From contig CAJJBG010000037.1 of assembly GCA_905182345.1 (NCBI GenBank), forward strand, positions 1 to 56,798: DNA of 56,798 bases, in the 5' to 3' direction. A program made the position numbers and the translations under genes. Position 1 is the first letter of the stretch; every line of letters begins with the position of its first letter. Below, piece after piece: positions 17,870 to 29,028 of the stretch. The notes beneath the pieces were generated by a model. It saw nothing but the letters and a program-made list of their open reading frames with translations. It did not search any database and was not told where the DNA came from. The stretch comes from Pelagibacteraceae bacterium AG-422-B15. GTDB lineage: Bacteria > Pseudomonadota > Alphaproteobacteria > Pelagibacterales > AG-422-B15.

Positions 17870-18463
17870 TTGGAACCAACTTATTCATTCGATAAAAACT
17901 ACATAGCTCCTATTATAGGCGTTGACGAAGTTGGAAGAGGACCTTTGGCTGGTCCAGTTGTTTCCGCTGCAATTATACTGAATGAAGAAAAAATTCCCAA
18001 TGGAATAAATGACTCAAAAAAATTAACTAAAAAAAAACGTGAGCTATTAAACAAAGATCTTATTGACAATCATCACTATGCAATTGGTATAGCTTCCGTT
18101 GAAGAAATCGATAAACTAAATATTTTACAAGCTAGCTTACTATCAATGAAAAGAGCTATTCTTGCCTTAGATTCAAAACCTGGATCAATATTGATTGATG
18201 GGAATAAATTACCTGACTTAAGCTACAATATGTTTCCTATTATTAAGGGCGATAGCAAGTCCCTATCGATTGCAGCAGCTTCAATTGTTGCAAAGGTTTT
18301 CAGAGATAGTTTAATGGAAGATTTAGCGATTAAATATCCTGGCTACCATTGGGAAAATAATTCTGGATATGGAACAAAGCAGCACCTTTTGGCGCTACAC
18401 AATTTGGGTGTAACCCCTATACATCGAAAAACTTTTGCACCTATATACAAGATGTTGAATTAA
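17870..18463 (+). CDS. rnhB: Ribonuclease HII
   Basis: RNase HII removes ribonucleotides from DNA. The 197-residue protein carries the catalytic GVDEVGRGPLAGPVV motif (Asp-Glu pair near residue 18), the NDSKKLTKKKRE segment, and GDSKSLSIAAASIVAKVFRD with further acidic residues. The start is TTG at 17870; no ATG occurs upstream of the first motif in frame. It follows the UDG gene with a 1-base gap. An rnhB-ccrM-mutY neighbourhood is conserved in alphaproteobacteria. Confidence 0.93.
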   Translation: MEPTYSFDKNYIAPIIGVDEVGRGPLAGPVVSAAIILNEEKIPNGINDSKKLTKKKRELLNKDLIDNHHYAIGIASVEEIDKLNILQASLLSMKRAILALDSKPGSILIDGNKLPDLSYNMFPIIKGDSKSLSIAAASIVAKVFRDSLMEDLAIKYPGYHWENNSGYGTKQHLLALHNLGVTPIHRKTFAPIYKMLN

Positions 18464-18482
18464 GATTATCTTGTAACATATT

Positions 18483-18487
18483 GAGTC
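18483..18487. promoter_or_regulatory. GANTC site in the ccrM leader
   Basis: A GAGTC sequence lies 28 bases before the ccrM start codon, inside a possible weak promoter (TTGAGT at 18481-18486, 17-base spacer, TTAAAA at 18504-18509). GANTC is the CcrM target, and in Caulobacter methylation of such sites in the ccrM leader represses the gene. The site itself is seen; self-control is inferred. Confidence 0.4.
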
Positions 18488-18493
18488 TATTAA

Positions 18494-20722
<2,229 letters not shown>

Positions 20723-20724
<2 letters not shown>

Positions 20725-21202
20725 GGCATATAAAAAAAGACATTACGGATTAAATCCTTTATCAAAATTTCTACCAGAGGAAGCAAAAAAAAATTTAAAA
20801 AAACGTGGTTTTTTTGAAATTGAATTACTTAAATCTTGGAAAGAAATTATAGGTATTGAATACTACCAACTAACAAAGCCAAATAAAATTAAAAAATCTC
20901 AACTGAGCTTAAAAGAAATTGCCACATTAGAGATTAAAGCAGATCCAACAATAGCGTTCGCAATAGAACACAGTAAAACAAAGGTCATTTCTAAGATTAA
21001 TGGTTTCTTTGGCTACAATGCTATTAGTAAAATAACTATTATACAGGAGCGCCTTGATTCAAAAGACATTCATACTTCAAATAATAACAATATGTTAGAT
21101 GATGAACTTAAGATTGATTCTAAAAAATTTGGATCACTCTCATCCCACCCTAGACTTCAACAGAGTTTCCAAAAAATTGCTCGCAAAGTTAGCAAAAATT
21201 AA
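20723..21202 (+). CDS. DUF721 (DciA-like) protein
   Basis: A 159-residue protein of the DUF721 family, whose members include DciA, a loader or partner of the replicative helicase DnaB. Seen here are an N-terminal basic stretch, ELLKSWKEIIGIEYYQLTKP near residue 34 and the LEIKADPTIAFAIEHSKTKVISKINGFFGY core. The C-terminal 40 residues are polar. In alphaproteobacteria this gene sits between mutY and a dsbA-like gene ahead of smc, exactly as here. The helicase-loading role is inferred from the family. Confidence 0.8.
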
Positions 21203-21341
21203 AATTTAGCCACAATTTTTATCTACAATATAATTAATGGAAATGAGATTATTCTGTATAAATAAGTAACAATTATGTATATTCAATATATTGTACTGAG
21301 AAGGTCATAACTAACACTAAATGTAGGTAAAGGAAACGATA
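21203..21341 (+). promoter_or_regulatory. Likely promoter region for the dsbA-smc-atp chain
   Basis: This 139-base gap is the only sizeable non-coding stretch before a chain of seven tightly packed genes. An exact TATAAT lies at 21229-21234, but no good -35 stands before it. A TTGTAC nearer the gene also lacks a good -10 partner. A purine-rich AGGAAAC precedes the ATG. The promoter position is therefore uncertain. Confidence 0.3.
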
Positions 21342-21983
21342 ATGAGCCATATATTAAGAATATTAGTAATTTTAAGCCTGTGTTCTGCCACAGCACAGAC
21401 TTTAGCAAAAAATTCATGGAGCTTTGAGAGTGATAGCAATCTATCTATTCCTATGGTTATTGGTAATTTAGATTCAAGTATACATGTGGTTGAATACCGA
21501 TCATTAACTTGTAGTCATTGTGCAGATTTTGCAAGCAATGGGTTTGTTCATCTAAAAGAAAACTATATTGATACTGGGCTTATAAATTTTGAATTAAGGC
21601 CACTGCCTTTAAACCCACTTGATTTAAATGCTTTTAAGTTACTTTACTGTACTAATGAAGATAGCTTGTTTGAGTTTGATAAGACTCTTTTAAAGAATCA
21701 AAAAAAATGGTTCATAACAAAAGACGCTAAAACGTGGAAAGATGCCATGGACAAAAGTGAGCCTGAACTGTTAAAACAAGGCGCTCTATTTGGTGTATCT
21801 AAAGAAAGATATGAAAGCTGCATTTTAAATGAGGATTTAAATACCTTGATACAAACAAGCTTAGATTCTGCTAAAAAATATAAAGTTAACTCAACTCCAA
21901 GTTTTATTATTAATGGTGATCTTTATGAAGGAAATCTCTCTAATGAACGCATAGATGAAATATTAAAAGGCTATATTGATTAA
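21342..21983 (+). CDS. DsbA-like periplasmic thiol-disulfide protein
   Basis: A 213-residue thioredoxin-fold protein with a signal peptide (about 1-22, ending QTLA). The active site is C-S-H-C in EYRSLTCSHCADF, with the cis-proline segment NSTPSFIINGDLYEG and a helical insert between them. It resembles the DsbA/DsbG-like proteins that alphaproteobacteria keep just upstream of smc. It probably handles disulfides in exported proteins, perhaps cytochromes. It ends 2 bases before smc. Confidence 0.85.
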   Translation: MSHILRILVILSLCSATAQTLAKNSWSFESDSNLSIPMVIGNLDSSIHVVEYRSLTCSHCADFASNGFVHLKENYIDTGLINFELRPLPLNPLDLNAFKLLYCTNEDSLFEFDKTLLKNQKKWFITKDAKTWKDAMDKSEPELLKQGALFGVSKERYESCILNEDLNTLIQTSLDSAKKYKVNSTPSFIINGDLYEGNLSNERIDEILKGYID

Positions 21984-21985
21984 AC

Positions 21986-24580
21986 ATGAAATTTAAGAAA
22001 ATAAAAGTAGTTGGTTTTAAATCTTTTGTTGATCCAACAGAAATTATTATTGAAGAAGGGCTTACAGGAATTGTTGGTCCTAATGGCTGTGGTAAATCAA
22101 ATGTTGTTGAATCTCTTAGGTGGTGTATGGGAGAAACTTCTCCTAAAAGTATGCGAAGCACAGGAATGGAAGATGTAATATTTTCCGGAACAGCTGATCG
22201 ACCATCAAGAAACAATGCTGAGGTTACTATTTCATTAGACAATAAAGATAGAACTGCACCATCTGAATATAATCAAGACGAAGAGATTCAAGTTAAAAGA
22301 AAGATAGAAAAAGATCGAGGATCTGAGTATAGAATTAATGGAAAAGAAGTTAGAGCTAGGGATGTTCAGAGGTTATTTGCAGACCTTTCAACCGGAGCTC
22401 ACTCCCCATCACTTATTAGTCAGGGAAGAGTTGGTGCACTAATTAATGCAAAGCCTATTGATAGAAGGACTGTCTTAGAAGAGGCTGCTGGTATATCTGG
22501 ACTTCACTCAAGAAGACATGAGGCTGAATTAAAACTTAGGGCTGCAGAAACAAATTTACAGAGGCTAAAGGATATCATGAGGCAGCTGAGCTCTCAAATA
22601 TCTAACTTAAAGAAGCAAGCTCAGCAGGCTGAGACTTATAAGTCAATATCTACAGAGATTAATCGTCTTGAAGGAATTGTCATGTACCTTAAGTGGTACA
22701 ACTTAAAAGAATCTTTTGAAAAATCTAATGATAATTTAAAAACTAATGAAGCTCAGATACAGAAATATACATTAGAGGTTACCCAGGCAACAACCAACCA
22801 AGCTAAATCGAATGAAAAGATTCAACCTTTAAGAGAAAAAGAAATTGAAGCCGCAGCTAGGTTAAATAGAATTAATCTAGAAAGAGAATCTCTAGATCAT
22901 GAGGAAGAAAGAATAAAGCAAGCCAAAAATGCGTTAGAGCAATCAATTCAACAAATTATAGGTGATTTTGAAAGAGAGCAGTTTCAGTTAAAAGATGCTT
23001 CTAAAGACCTTGAAATACTAAATGCAAAAAAAAATGATGTTGATGGTGATCATGGTATCCATGAAATAGATAGTGATAAAATTGACCTACTTAAAGAAGA
23101 AAAAGATTTACTAGAAAACCAAATTGCTGATTTAGAAAAAAATATAAAACAATATAATATTATTAAAAACTCAAAAAGAGATGATTGGCAAAGAACGATA
23201 GTTTCAAATGAAAATACTAAGTCAAAACAATCTACTTTAAATGAAGTTGAGGGATATGATGATCCATCCCATTGGACTAAAATATTTAATGAGAAATTTT
23301 ATGGAAGTCTTGGAGAAGTATCGAAAAAAGTATCTGAGGCTGAAGAAATTTCTGATAGAGCAAAAGTTGCATATGATAAAGCAAGTAATGATGCAAAAAA
23401 TGCTGCCACATTATCATTGGAGTTAAGAGAAAAACTAAGGCAAAAAGATATTGAGCAAAAATACAGTGACTGGGCTTATGAGTTTCAAAGATTAAACAAA
23501 ACTATTAAATCTTCTAATGAACATATTGAAGAACTAGATCTCAGAAAGAAAAAGTCAGAAGAAGAATTAAAAAAAATTTCAAATAGACCTGAAGAAATTG
23601 CTCAGCGTAGAGGTCAATTAATTGAAACTAAAGGCTATGCTGAAACTGAAAGACAATTTGCTGCGGATAGACTAGCTGAAGCTGATAATGAGCTTAAACT
23701 TATTGAAAACATTCTTAGAAAATCTCAAAATGATCTTGCTAATATAAGAGAGTCAAAAGGTCGAACAGAAGCAACAAAAGAACTTGCTGAAGCTAGATTA
23801 AAAGAACTAGATAGCGATTCACTTGAAAAATTTTATTGCAAACCACAGGATATTATTCAGAAGTTAGAAATATCGGATGATCTTGAAACAATGCAATCTA
23901 ATTTGGAAAGAACTGAATCTAGATTAGAAAGATTAAAGCAGCAGCGTGAGACAATGGGTGCGGTTAATCTTAGGGCTGATTTAGAAACAAAAGAGATAGA
24001 CGATGAGCTAGAAAATATGAGTACTGAAAAAAATGAGCTGGACTCAGCAATTAAAAAAATGAGAGAATCAATTGAAGATCTAAATAAGGAAGGTAGAACT
24101 AGATTACTTAAGGCTTTTGAAGAAGTTAATAATCACTTTAAAGATGTTTTTGTTAAATTATTTAATGGTGGAAAAGCGCACCTTGAATTAGTTGATGCCG
24201 ATGATCCACTTGAAGCAGGCCTTGAGATGATGGTAAGTCCTCCTGGAAAAAAATTACAGTCAATGTCGTTATTATCTGGAGGAGAGCAAGCTTTGACTGC
24301 AATGTCTTTAATTTTTGCAATTTTCTTAACAAACCCATCTCCAATTTGTGTATTGGATGAGGTGGATGCACCATTAGATGATGCAAACGTTGAAAGATTT
24401 TGCAACTTGCTTGATGATATTAGTGCTAAAACTCAAACCAAATTTATGATTATCACTCACCATGCCTTAACTATGTCAAGAATGGACAGGTTATTTGGAG
24501 TAACTATGGCTGAAAGAGGCGTTAGTCAGATAGTTTCTGTGGACCTAAAACGTGCTGAGGAAATTGGTGCTGTTGCCTAA
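21986..24580 (+). CDS. smc: SMC chromosome-segregation ATPase, short form without an evident hinge
   Basis: SMC organises and separates daughter chromosomes. Both ATPase halves are intact: Walker A GPNGCGKSN (31-39), the ISQGRVG segment, signature LSGGEQ (763-768) and Walker B VLDEVDAPLDD (789-799). Coiled coils run about 172-415 and 443-715, with the MGAVNL marker at 657-662. At 864 residues the protein is about 300 shorter than usual. At the midpoint, where a 150-170 residue hinge is expected, only about 28 non-heptad residues occur (415-442, including EGYDDPSHW). There is no frameshift. It overlaps atpI by 1 base (TAATG). Confidence 0.9.
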   Translation: MKFKKIKVVGFKSFVDPTEIIIEEGLTGIVGPNGCGKSNVVESLRWCMGETSPKSMRSTGMEDVIFSGTADRPSRNNAEVTISLDNKDRTAPSEYNQDEEIQVKRKIEKDRGSEYRINGKEVRARDVQRLFADLSTGAHSPSLISQGRVGALINAKPIDRRTVLEEAAGISGLHSRRHEAELKLRAAETNLQRLKDIMRQLSSQISNLKKQAQQAETYKSISTEINRLEGIVMYLKWYNLKESFEKSNDNLKTNEAQIQKYTLEVTQATTNQAKSNEKIQPLREKEIEAAARLNRINLERESLDHEEERIKQAKNALEQSIQQIIGDFEREQFQLKDASKDLEILNAKKNDVDGDHGIHEIDSDKIDLLKEEKDLLENQIADLEKNIKQYNIIKNSKRDDWQRTIVSNENTKSKQSTLNEVEGYDDPSHWTKIFNEKFYGSLGEVSKKVSEAEEISDRAKVAYDKASNDAKNAATLSLELREKLRQKDIEQKYSDWAYEFQRLNKTIKSSNEHIEELDLRKKKSEEELKKISNRPEEIAQRRGQLIETKGYAETERQFAADRLAEADNELKLIENILRKSQNDLANIRESKGRTEATKELAEARLKELDSDSLEKFYCKPQDIIQKLEISDDLETMQSNLERTESRLERLKQQRETMGAVNLRADLETKEIDDELENMSTEKNELDSAIKKMRESIEDLNKEGRTRLLKAFEEVNNHFKDVFVKLFNGGKAHLELVDADDPLEAGLEMMVSPPGKKLQSMSLLSGGEQALTAMSLIFAIFLTNPSPICVLDEVDAPLDDANVERFCNLLDDISAKTQTKFMIITHHALTMSRMDRLFGVTMAERGVSQIVSVDLKRAEEIGAVA

Positions 24581-24867
24581 TGCCAAAAGATGAAATACGT
24601 CTAAAAGATCTAGAAAAAAAAATAAATACAGCAAAAGAGCGGATTAGAGGTAAAAATAATCCTGACATACAGCCTTCTCCTCTTGGGCAGGTAATGAAAC
24701 TTATTGTGGAAATTGTCGCAGCTATGGCAATTGGTATTGGTATTGGCCTGATTCTTGATAATTACTTTAATACCCGACCTTTATTCATAATTATATTCTT
24801 TTTATTAGGAAGTTTTGCAGGAATATTAAATGTTTTTAGGGTTGCAAAATCAATGCAAAATAACTAA
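24580..24867 (+). CDS. atpI: ATP synthase assembly protein AtpI/AtpZ-like
   Basis: A 95-residue protein with an N-terminal charged coil and two membrane helices (VEIVAAMAIGIGIGLILDNYF and IIIFFLLGSFAGILNVF). AtpI-type proteins help assemble the Fo c-ring. Its start overlaps the smc stop, and atpB follows 11 bases later, so it heads the Fo gene set. Confidence 0.85.
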   Translation: MPKDEIRLKDLEKKINTAKERIRGKNNPDIQPSPLGQVMKLIVEIVAAMAIGIGIGLILDNYFNTRPLFIIIFFLLGSFAGILNVFRVAKSMQNN

Positions 24868-24878
24868 AAAATACAACA

Positions 24879-25628
24879 ATGTCTGCTGAAAAATCACCAA
24901 ATTTAATTGATCCGATTCACCAATTTGTAATAACAACAATTGCACCCATTAAGATTGGTAACGTAGATATTTCTTTTACAAACTCTTCACAGTTCATGGT
25001 TATTGCTGTTATTGCAGTAATGTTCTTCTTTATTTTAGGCTTATCAAAAAGATCTATAGTCCCCAATAGATTCCAAATAATGTGCGAACTATCTTATGAG
25101 TTCATTGCTAATTTACTGAGAACAAATGTTGGTGATCAAGGCAGGGCTTTCTTTCCATTTGTCTTCTCACTATTTATGTTTATTTTTTTCTGCAATTTAA
25201 TTGGTCTAGTCCCTTACACATTTACAGTCACTAGTCATTTTGCTGTAACTTTTGCTTTTGCGGGTTTAATTTTTATAGGTGTTACTATTTTGGGCTTTGT
25301 AAAAAATGGTTTTGGTTATTTACGTATGTTCTATCCAAGTGGTGTTCCAATATATATGGCACCTGTAATCATACCTATTGAGATAATTTCTTATTTATCA
25401 AGACCTATAGCCTTATCGGTACGACTTATGGCTAACATGCTAGCTGGTCACAGTATAATAAAAATATTTGCAGGCTTTATAGTAATGATGGGCTTCTTTG
25501 GGGTTATTCCTCTTGCCGGCCTAGTTGCAATTTACGCTCTCGAAACTTTTATAGCCTTTTTACAGGCTTACATATTTACAATTTTAACATGCATATATTT
25601 AAATGATGCGCTTCACCCGCATCATTAA
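24879..25628 (+). CDS. atpB: ATP synthase Fo subunit a
   Basis: Subunit a forms the proton half-channels of Fo. The 249-residue protein has five or six helices; the essential arginine lies in SVRLMANMLAGH, and other family marks are NLIGLVPYTFTVTSH and the C-terminal YIFTILTCIYLNDALHPHH. Gene order atpI-atpB-atpE-atpF'-atpF, separate from the F1 genes, is the alphaproteobacterial pattern. Confidence 0.96.
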   Translation: MSAEKSPNLIDPIHQFVITTIAPIKIGNVDISFTNSSQFMVIAVIAVMFFFILGLSKRSIVPNRFQIMCELSYEFIANLLRTNVGDQGRAFFPFVFSLFMFIFFCNLIGLVPYTFTVTSHFAVTFAFAGLIFIGVTILGFVKNGFGYLRMFYPSGVPIYMAPVIIPIEIISYLSRPIALSVRLMANMLAGHSIIKIFAGFIVMMGFFGVIPLAGLVAIYALETFIAFLQAYIFTILTCIYLNDALHPHH

Positions 25629-25634
25629 AAATAA

Positions 25635-25889
<255 letters not shown>

Positions 25890-25912
25890 TCATCTAATTG
25901 ACACTAAAAAAT

Positions 25913-26464
25913 ATGAATTACATTAAGTTTTCAATTATCACCATCTTGTCTCTATATTCAGCCAATTCTATGGCTGAAGGTCAAGGTGGTGGATTGCCTC
26001 AAATGGATATAGGAACCTATCCTTCACAAATATTTTGGCTAATTGTAACTTTTGGAATTTTATATTTATTTATGTGGAAATTTGCAATTCCAAAGCTAAG
26101 AACGACTGTTGAAGAGCGTAAAGACAAAATTTCAACAGATATAGATGATGCTGATGAACTAAAAATTGAAGCTGAATCTATACTAAGTGAGTATGAGGCT
26201 AAAATTACTGAGAGCAACACAGAAGCTACTGAAATTTATAATTCTACCAAATCTACAATAGATAAAAAAACTGACTTATCTAAGCAAGAAAATGAACAAA
26301 AGCTAAAAAAGTTGATTGATGAATCTCAAGCGACCTTAAAGAAAAAAGAAAATGATGCTATAGAAGATATAATTATAAAAACAGTTGAAACAACTCAATT
26401 TATTGTTGAAAAATTTATTAATGAAAAAATTAGCGAAGAAGAAGTTAGAAAGTATTTAAACTAG
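25913..26464 (+). CDS. atpG: ATP synthase Fo subunit b'
   Basis: Subunit b' is half of the peripheral stalk in alphaproteobacteria. From the ATG at 25913 the protein is 183 residues; a TTG at 25898 would add five. It starts with a hydrophobic stretch that looks like a signal peptide, then the membrane helix FWLIVTFGILYLFMWKFAIP and a long charged coiled coil ending in KYLN. It precedes subunit b by 4 bases. The symbol atpG (b') is used for this gene in some genomes; atpF' is also used. Confidence 0.88.
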   Translation: MNYIKFSIITILSLYSANSMAEGQGGGLPQMDIGTYPSQIFWLIVTFGILYLFMWKFAIPKLRTTVEERKDKISTDIDDADELKIEAESILSEYEAKITESNTEATEIYNSTKSTIDKKTDLSKQENEQKLKKLIDESQATLKKKENDAIEDIIIKTVETTQFIVEKFINEKISEEEVRKYLN

Positions 26465-26468
26465 TATT

Positions 26469-26960
26469 ATGGAATTTTTCTCACAACCTGCATCTTGGAC
26501 GTTAGTTGCATTTATTATATTTATAGCAATAGCAATATATCTAAAAGTACCTTCAATGGTTACAAAGCTACTAGATGAACAGATTAAGAAAGTTGAACAA
26601 GAATTAAGTGATGCCATTAAATTGAAAGAGGAAGCAAATTCACTCCTAGCTGAGTACCAGAGAAAAAAAGAGGCAGCAGAGAAAGAAGCTGAGAACATCA
26701 TATCTTCTGCAAAAGACAGGGCTAAAGCATATGAAGCCATAGCCCTCAGTAAGGGTGAGGAGATGGTCAGACGACAAGAGGCTCAATCCATTGAAAAAAT
26801 TAATCAGGCCCAAATACAAGCAATAGCAAGAATTCGTGAAACTATTATTGAAAAGTCGATAGATTCTGCTGAAAAACTTGTATCTAAAAACTTATCATCA
26901 GAAAAAACAGATAAAATATTTACAGATAGCCTTAAAGATCTAGAAAAACTAAAGATATAA
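26469..26960 (+). CDS. atpF: ATP synthase Fo subunit b
   Basis: Subunit b is the other half of the peripheral stalk. The 163-residue protein has one N-terminal membrane helix (WTLVAFIIFIAIAIYL), the LDEQIKKVEQEL segment and a long coiled coil with the EYQRKKEAAEKEAE pattern. It is the last of the Fo genes; 69 bases follow before thrB. F1 genes are not in this window. Confidence 0.95.
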   Translation: MEFFSQPASWTLVAFIIFIAIAIYLKVPSMVTKLLDEQIKKVEQELSDAIKLKEEANSLLAEYQRKKEAAEKEAENIISSAKDRAKAYEAIALSKGEEMVRRQEAQSIEKINQAQIQAIARIRETIIEKSIDSAEKLVSKNLSSEKTDKIFTDSLKDLEKLKI

Positions 26961-27029
26961 TAAGTTCTATCTTATTAGTTTTATTAAAACTTCATTCCAA
27001 CTCAATCGAACATAAGCTATAACTATAAT

Positions 27030-27989
27030 ATGGCGGTATATACAGAAATATCAAAGGATGATTTGGACTCACTGTTGGAAAACTATGATATTAGTGAGAT
27101 TAATAAATTTACTGGAATTAAAGAAGGCGTTGAAAACTCGAACTACCTTCTAGAAAATAATGATTCTAAATTTATCCTAACAATCTTCGAAAAAAGAACA
27201 AATGAAGATGATCTCCCTTTCTTTTTTAAACTTATGAATCACTTAGAAAATAGTGGGATTAAATGCCCTCAAGTAATTCAAGACAGTTCTGGAAAACTCT
27301 ATAATTATATAAAGAATAAACCTGTAGTACTGACATCATTTCTAGAGGGTCACTCATTAAAAAAAATAAACCCTAAGCATTGTGGTGAATTGGGTGAAAA
27401 CTTGGCAAGGTTTCACTTATCTTCTGATAAGCTAAATATTAAAAGAGAAAACTCACTTGGTATTAAGCACTTAAATAGACTTGTTACTGAAGTTAATTCA
27501 TTTAAATCTGATGTACCTGAAAATTTATTAGAAACAATAAATAATGAGTATAATTATTTAAAAGACAAACTCCCAATAAGCTTGCCATCTGGAATTATCC
27601 ATGCAGATCTATTTCCTGATAATGTATTTTTTACTAATGATAAATTATCTGGCATTATTGACTTTTACTTTGCATGCAATGATTATTTTGCCTATGAAAT
27701 AGCAATTTGTTTAAATGCATGGTGCTTTGAAAGAAATAATGAATTTAATGTCTCAAAAGCAATGTTATTTCTTAAAAAATATAATTCTATTAGAAAAATT
27801 TCTATTGAGGAGTTAGAGGCATTGCCTACACTAGCTAGAGCAGCAGGGTTAAGATTCCTATTAACAAGATTGTATGACAAACTAAATCATAACAAGGAAG
27901 ATCTTGTGTCTGCAAAAGACCCATTAGAATATTATGAGAAACTTAAATTTCATCAATCCGTTAAAAATGTAAGTGAGTATGGCCTCTAA
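27030..27989 (+). CDS. thrB: Homoserine kinase, phosphotransferase-fold type
   Basis: This ThrB belongs to the aminoglycoside-phosphotransferase-like type used by alphaproteobacteria, not the GHMP type. The 319-residue protein shows GVENSNYLLE near residue 34, the Brenner motif IHADLFPDNVFF, and the metal site GIIDFYFACND. It works with ThrC, encoded at 31.1-32.5 kb. Two TATAA-like elements lie immediately before the ATG (TATAACTATAAT), so a very short leader or a leaderless message is possible. It overlaps rnhA. Confidence 0.9.
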   Translation: MAVYTEISKDDLDSLLENYDISEINKFTGIKEGVENSNYLLENNDSKFILTIFEKRTNEDDLPFFFKLMNHLENSGIKCPQVIQDSSGKLYNYIKNKPVVLTSFLEGHSLKKINPKHCGELGENLARFHLSSDKLNIKRENSLGIKHLNRLVTEVNSFKSDVPENLLETINNEYNYLKDKLPISLPSGIIHADLFPDNVFFTNDKLSGIIDFYFACNDYFAYEIAICLNAWCFERNNEFNVSKAMLFLKKYNSIRKISIEELEALPTLARAAGLRFLLTRLYDKLNHNKEDLVSAKDPLEYYEKLKFHQSVKNVSEYGL

Positions 27990-28410
27990 TAAAAATATAA
28001 ATATTTATACTGATGGGGCTTGCTCAGGTAATCCCGGTCCTGGTGGCTGGGGTGTTTATATTGATAATAATGGTGAAATTGTTGAACTATCAGGAAATGA
28101 AAGTGAGACTACAAATAATAGAATGGAATTACAGGCAATTATAGAGGCATTGAGTTATTTCTCTGATATATCTAAAATCAATCTTTTTACTGATTCAAAA
28201 TATGTTATTGATGGTGCTAATAGTTGGATGGTCAACTGGAAAAAAAATGGTTGGCAGACAGCACAAAAAAAGCCTGTTAAAAATAAAGATCTTTGGATCA
28301 AGCTCGATACATTAATTCAGACTCACAAACTAACCTGGAATTGGGTTAAGGGTCATGATGGGAATTTTGGAAATGAAAGAGCTGACTACCTAGCTACTTC
28401 AGCGATATAG
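27979..28410 (+). CDS. rnhA: Ribonuclease HI
   Basis: RNase HI degrades RNA in RNA:DNA hybrids. The protein of 143 residues from the ATG at 27979 (a GTG at 27973 would add two) has the catalytic IYTDGACSGNPGPGGWG, NNRMELQAIIEAL (Glu), LFTDSKYVIDG (Asp) and WVKGHDGNFGNERAD (His/Asp). It overlaps the thrB 3' end by 11 bases. The thrB-rnhA-peroxiredoxin order is conserved in alphaproteobacteria. Confidence 0.95.
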   Translation: MASNKNINIYTDGACSGNPGPGGWGVYIDNNGEIVELSGNESETTNNRMELQAIIEALSYFSDISKINLFTDSKYVIDGANSWMVNWKKNGWQTAQKKPVKNKDLWIKLDTLIQTHKLTWNWVKGHDGNFGNERADYLATSAI

Positions 28411-28902
28411 CTATCCAATAACTTCAAGCATTTTTTCAGCACCACTCAAATCAGCTTGTCCTGGTTTTTCTTCAATATTAATACTTTTAATTACAGTATC
28501 TTCAATAAGCATTGAGTATCTTTTGGATCTTACTCCTAAACCAAATACTTCTAAGTCAGCATCCATACCAACTGCTTTAGTAAATTTAGCACTACCATCA
28601 GCAGCAAGGATTACCTTATCACCTGAATTTTGATCTTTTGCCCATGCATTCATGACAAAATTATCATTCACAGATACACAAATTATTTCATCAATTCCCT
28701 TTTCTTTTAATTTATTATGATTCTCAATATAACCTGGTAAATGTGTCTGAGAGCAAGTTGGACTAAATGCTGCAGGAACAGCAAATATAACTACTTTTTT
28801 TCCTTTTGAAAATTCTTGCAAATTTAATGAAGTAACACCTTTTTCTTTTGAAGGTATGGTTAAAGGTTCGCTAACAATTTGATCACCAACTTTAATTGAC
28901 AT
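28411..28902 (-). CDS. Peroxiredoxin, Prx5-like
   Basis: A 163-residue thiol peroxidase of the Prx5 group that removes hydrogen peroxide and alkyl peroxides, usually with glutathione or glutaredoxin. The peroxidatic site is FSPTCSQTHLPGY, where most relatives read FTPTCS, followed by ICVSVNDNFVMNAWA. The Arg-containing RSKRYSMLIEDTVI segment is present. A resolving Cys near the C-terminus is absent, so a one-Cys mechanism is likely. The stop abuts the rnhA stop (TAGCTA). Confidence 0.9.
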   Translation of the reverse strand: MSIKVGDQIVSEPLTIPSKEKGVTSLNLQEFSKGKKVVIFAVPAAFSPTCSQTHLPGYIENHNKLKEKGIDEIICVSVNDNFVMNAWAKDQNSGDKVILAADGSAKFTKAVGMDADLEVFGLGVRSKRYSMLIEDTVIKSINIEEKPGQADLSGAEKMLEVIG

Positions 28903-28951
28903 AATGTTTTATCTTTCTAAATAGGTTTAATTATATTGGAAATATATAATT

Positions 28952-28978
28952 TTGATTAATAATACAACATATTATCAA
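28952..28978. promoter_or_regulatory. Inverted repeat between peroxiredoxin and yqgE
   Basis: An imperfect dyad with outer arms TTGAT and ATCAA and inner arms (AATA/TATT) spans 27 bases in the divergent gap of 126 bases. It precedes an exact TATAAT on the plus strand. It could be an operator for either gene, but the sequence is so AT-rich that chance is a serious alternative. Confidence 0.2.
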
Positions 28979-29028
28979 TATATAATTATAAGGACAAGTC
29001 ACAATAATAATTATATGAATAGAATCTA

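Noticed and set aside
26977-26991. AGTTTTATTAAAACT after atpF as a terminator
   Set aside because: It is an AT-only repeat with a one-base centre and no following T-run; chance in this AT-rich sequence is likely.
28952-28978. An FNR box (TTGAT-N4-ATCAA) before yqgE
   Set aside because: The TTGAT and ATCAA halves are 17 bases apart instead of 4, so it is not an FNR site.
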